NCBI RefSeq assembly: GCF_028550435.1
Contig: NZ_JAQQKV010000002.1
Coordinates: forward strand, 1 to 64,000
DNA: 64,000 nt
Reading direction: 5' to 3'
From: Asticcacaulis machinosus
Lineage (GTDB): Bacteria; Pseudomonadota; Alphaproteobacteria; Caulobacterales; Caulobacteraceae
The position numbers were made by a program, and so were the translations under genes. The notes under the pieces were generated by a model. The model had not been told where the DNA came from. It saw nothing but the letters and a program-made list of their open reading frames with translations, and did no database searches. Positions 62,661-64,000 of this stretch are shown here, piece after piece. Positions within the stretch are counted from its first letter, which is position 1. Each line of letters starts with the position of its first letter.

Positions 62661-62687
62661 TCTCATTCAGAAGCCTCGGTGTACATA

Positions 62688-63578
62688 CTAAAGGGTGTTG
62701 AACCATTCTGTCTGGACGCTAACGCTCTCGATCATTTCAGTTTTTACACCAAGTTGAAGTGATTTAAGCAGAACGCATAGTTCTTCACCGTCGATTAAAT
62801 CTATGGCCGGTGCACCGTCTCGGCTAGCTTCTTTACGAGCTTCCGAGGTGAAGGTGCCCGTAGTAATAAATAGGCCCTTGTCGCCCCTGCCAATCATAGC
62901 ACCGCGGAAATCGCGAATATGACCCGCTCCTACGCTTCCCTGGTAGCGCTTACATTGGAATGAAACATGGAACGAAATTAAGTTTACTCGATAGATTCCC
63001 ACCCCATCAATTCCACCATCACCACTTTTACCGGTCACTTCCACCTTAGTGAAACCGTTTTCTCTGAGTATACGTTGGCATAAGCGCTCGAAAGATGATG
63101 GTGGAATATTCTGGACAGCCGTAAGAAGTTGATCTTTCCAGTCAATTATATCAGTTTCATTAGGCTCTTCTAGTTTGAGATCCTGAACCTTTGCTTTTCC
63201 AGAACCTTTCCTATTACTGTAACTAAGCTTTCTAATTGCCGCCGGTATTTTTGCACAATCTGCCTCTGTTAAACTTTCACCTTTTTCTAAAAGAACCCAC
63301 ACTCCGCGACCTGAACTGTTTATAGCGTCGTACTTTTTGAGGTATGTGCGCGCCCAAAAAGAGTTATATTCCAGCTTACCTTTATTATGACCGGTCATCG
63401 GCACTTGCTGAATTTCTTCAGAAAAACCTTCATTCTCAATGATTTTATCATAAATTTCTTCGTTTGACCCGGAACCACCTAATGCTCGCAATGCTTTTAA
63501 GGTAGGCCAAATCAGCCTGTCATAAGTAGGAACATCGACGCTCAAGCCGTTTTCAATTACGTTTTGCAATCTCGCCAT
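62688..63578 (-). CDS. Mrr-type restriction endonuclease
   Basis: 296-residue two-domain protein. N-terminal Mrr_N-like winged helix (PTYDRLIWPTLKALRALGG, SFWARTYLKKYDAINSSGRG) and C-terminal Mrr catalytic domain with SSFERLCQRILRENGFTKV, VTGKSGDGGIDGVGI and FHVSFQCKRYQGSVGAGHI (D...QxK active site), then GLFITTGTFTSEAR. Mrr cuts methylated foreign DNA. The gene is clearly more A/T-rich and has different codon use from its neighbours, a sign of horizontal gain. It sits between the che operon and ctrA, just before the ctrA promoter. Confidence 0.9.
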   Translation of the reverse strand: MARLQNVIENGLSVDVPTYDRLIWPTLKALRALGGSGSNEEIYDKIIENEGFSEEIQQVPMTGHNKGKLEYNSFWARTYLKKYDAINSSGRGVWVLLEKGESLTEADCAKIPAAIRKLSYSNRKGSGKAKVQDLKLEEPNETDIIDWKDQLLTAVQNIPPSSFERLCQRILRENGFTKVEVTGKSGDGGIDGVGIYRVNLISFHVSFQCKRYQGSVGAGHIRDFRGAMIGRGDKGLFITTGTFTSEARKEASRDGAPAIDLIDGEELCVLLKSLQLGVKTEMIESVSVQTEWFNTL

Positions 63579-63913
63579 GCTTTAAGCCCCCAGCTTTCTT
63601 ACAGATTTAAATGGAAATGACATTTAAACCTTAGTCATTAGCAAGCGAAATAAATACATTCCACCCACTCCAAGTTTCACCCGCGGGGGTTCCCCGCTGT
63701 GTGATTCAAAAGACTCAGTGCCAAAAAATGCACATATTTATCCTGTTAATAAATCGAATCGTTGACTCCCGACTCTTGTCGGTGAGTCGCAAATCACTTT
63801 ACGAATCAATCTTCGGGTAAGCTTAACGAATCTTAAGGGATTTTCGTTTTAGCTTGTTAACGAATGGTTTGGGCATGTCGCCCCAACCTCGTTCCCAACG
63901 CCGGAGGGGCTTG
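63579..63913 (+). promoter_or_regulatory. ctrA regulatory region with six GANTC sites
   Basis: GANTC occurs at 63756, 63764, 63771, 63784, 63803 and 63828. TTAA-CGAATC-TTAA (63823-63836) overlaps the last of these, and TTAAC at 63857 looks like a CtrA half-site. In Caulobacter ctrA is controlled by CcrM methylation state, GcrA, SciP and CtrA itself, so dense methylation sites here fit that logic. Left of 63756 the stretch is A/T-rich with no gene. Confidence 0.8.
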
Positions 63914-64000
63914 ATGCGAGTACTACTTATTGAGGACGACAGCGCGACCGCGCAGAGCATCGAACTGATGCTCAAGTCAGAAGGTTTTAACGTCTATACG
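63914..64000 (+). CDS. ctrA: cell-cycle response regulator CtrA (start only)
   Basis: The first 29 codons give [20 protein letters not shown], then KSEGFNVYT, which differ at most slightly from Caulobacter CtrA: the acidic EDD of the receiver and the conserved helix 1 are visible. CtrA is the master OmpR-family regulator that blocks replication initiation and drives the predivisional programme. GGAGGGG lies 4 bases before the ATG. The gene continues beyond the right edge. Confidence 0.96.
   Translation, partial: MRVLLIEDDSATAQSIELMLKSEGFNVYT

Overview
The window looks like a chromosomal segment of a stalked/dimorphic alphaproteobacterium of the Caulobacterales. Asticcacaulis is my best guess, because the base composition looks more moderate than in Caulobacter crescentus. 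The lineage call rests on: the start of ctrA at the right edge (its first 29 residues match the Caulobacter-type CtrA receiver domain), a chpT histidine phosphotransferase gene, a DivJ-like membrane histidine kinase beside sufE, a MucR regulator, clustered GANTC (CcrM) sites before ctrA, and an Entner-Doudoroff operon in the order zwf-pgl-edd-glk-eda.

Layout. 1-15.4 kb: a tRNA/rRNA 2'-O-methyltransferase, two CPA2 antiporters, NADP isocitrate dehydrogenase, a coupled pair of secreted SGNH/CE2-like esterases, nhaA behind a long leader, a tryptophan-halogenase-family flavoprotein facing an outer-membrane barrel, a Phd/PIN toxin-antitoxin pair, and a decayed bacteriophytochrome/heme-oxygenase locus. 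15.4-23.2 kb: a rare VRR-NUC + DEDDh exonuclease fusion, a MarR-controlled SnoaL-like gene, a ThuA-like protein and a lipoprotein GH3 glucosidase. 23.2-34 kb: a carbon-metabolism block with a LacI-family regulator, the Entner-Doudoroff operon and ppc. Four copies of a TGACAGCGCTGTCA-type operator sit in its noncoding gaps, and one of them precedes a gene-free stretch that ends in a strong plus-strand terminator, i.e. a candidate sRNA. 34-44 kb: mixed housekeeping and hypothetical genes (truncated hemoglobin, pepN, response regulator, DUF1491, double DUF1428, MarR, VOC, OmpA lipoprotein). 44-54 kb: signalling and cell-cycle genes (DivJ-like kinase, soluble kinase, sufE, a stand-alone DnaA domain IV protein, mucR, a DUF2336 protein, cysK, chpT). 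54-62.6 kb: a secreted S41 protease, a GDPD phosphodiesterase and a cheA-W-Y-B-R operon. 62.6-64 kb: an AT-rich Mrr-type restriction gene inserted between the che operon and ctrA.

How genes work together. Glk, Zwf, Pgl, Edd and Eda turn glucose, for example that released by the GH3 enzyme, into pyruvate and glyceraldehyde-3-phosphate; Ppc and Icd connect to the TCA cycle. The shared palindrome suggests that one LacI-family repressor coordinates these genes, itself and a small RNA. DivJ, ChpT and CtrA belong to the known Caulobacter phosphorelay, although the DivK, CckA and CpdR parts are outside the window.

The most distinctive non-gene features are an interspersed two-hairpin repeat whose inner palindrome changes from copy to copy while staying self-complementary, a second repeat family in three copies, six GANTC sites in about 77 bp before ctrA, and an intrinsic terminator that contains the cheY stop codon between cheY and cheB. 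I saw no tRNA, rRNA, CRISPR array or transposase gene.
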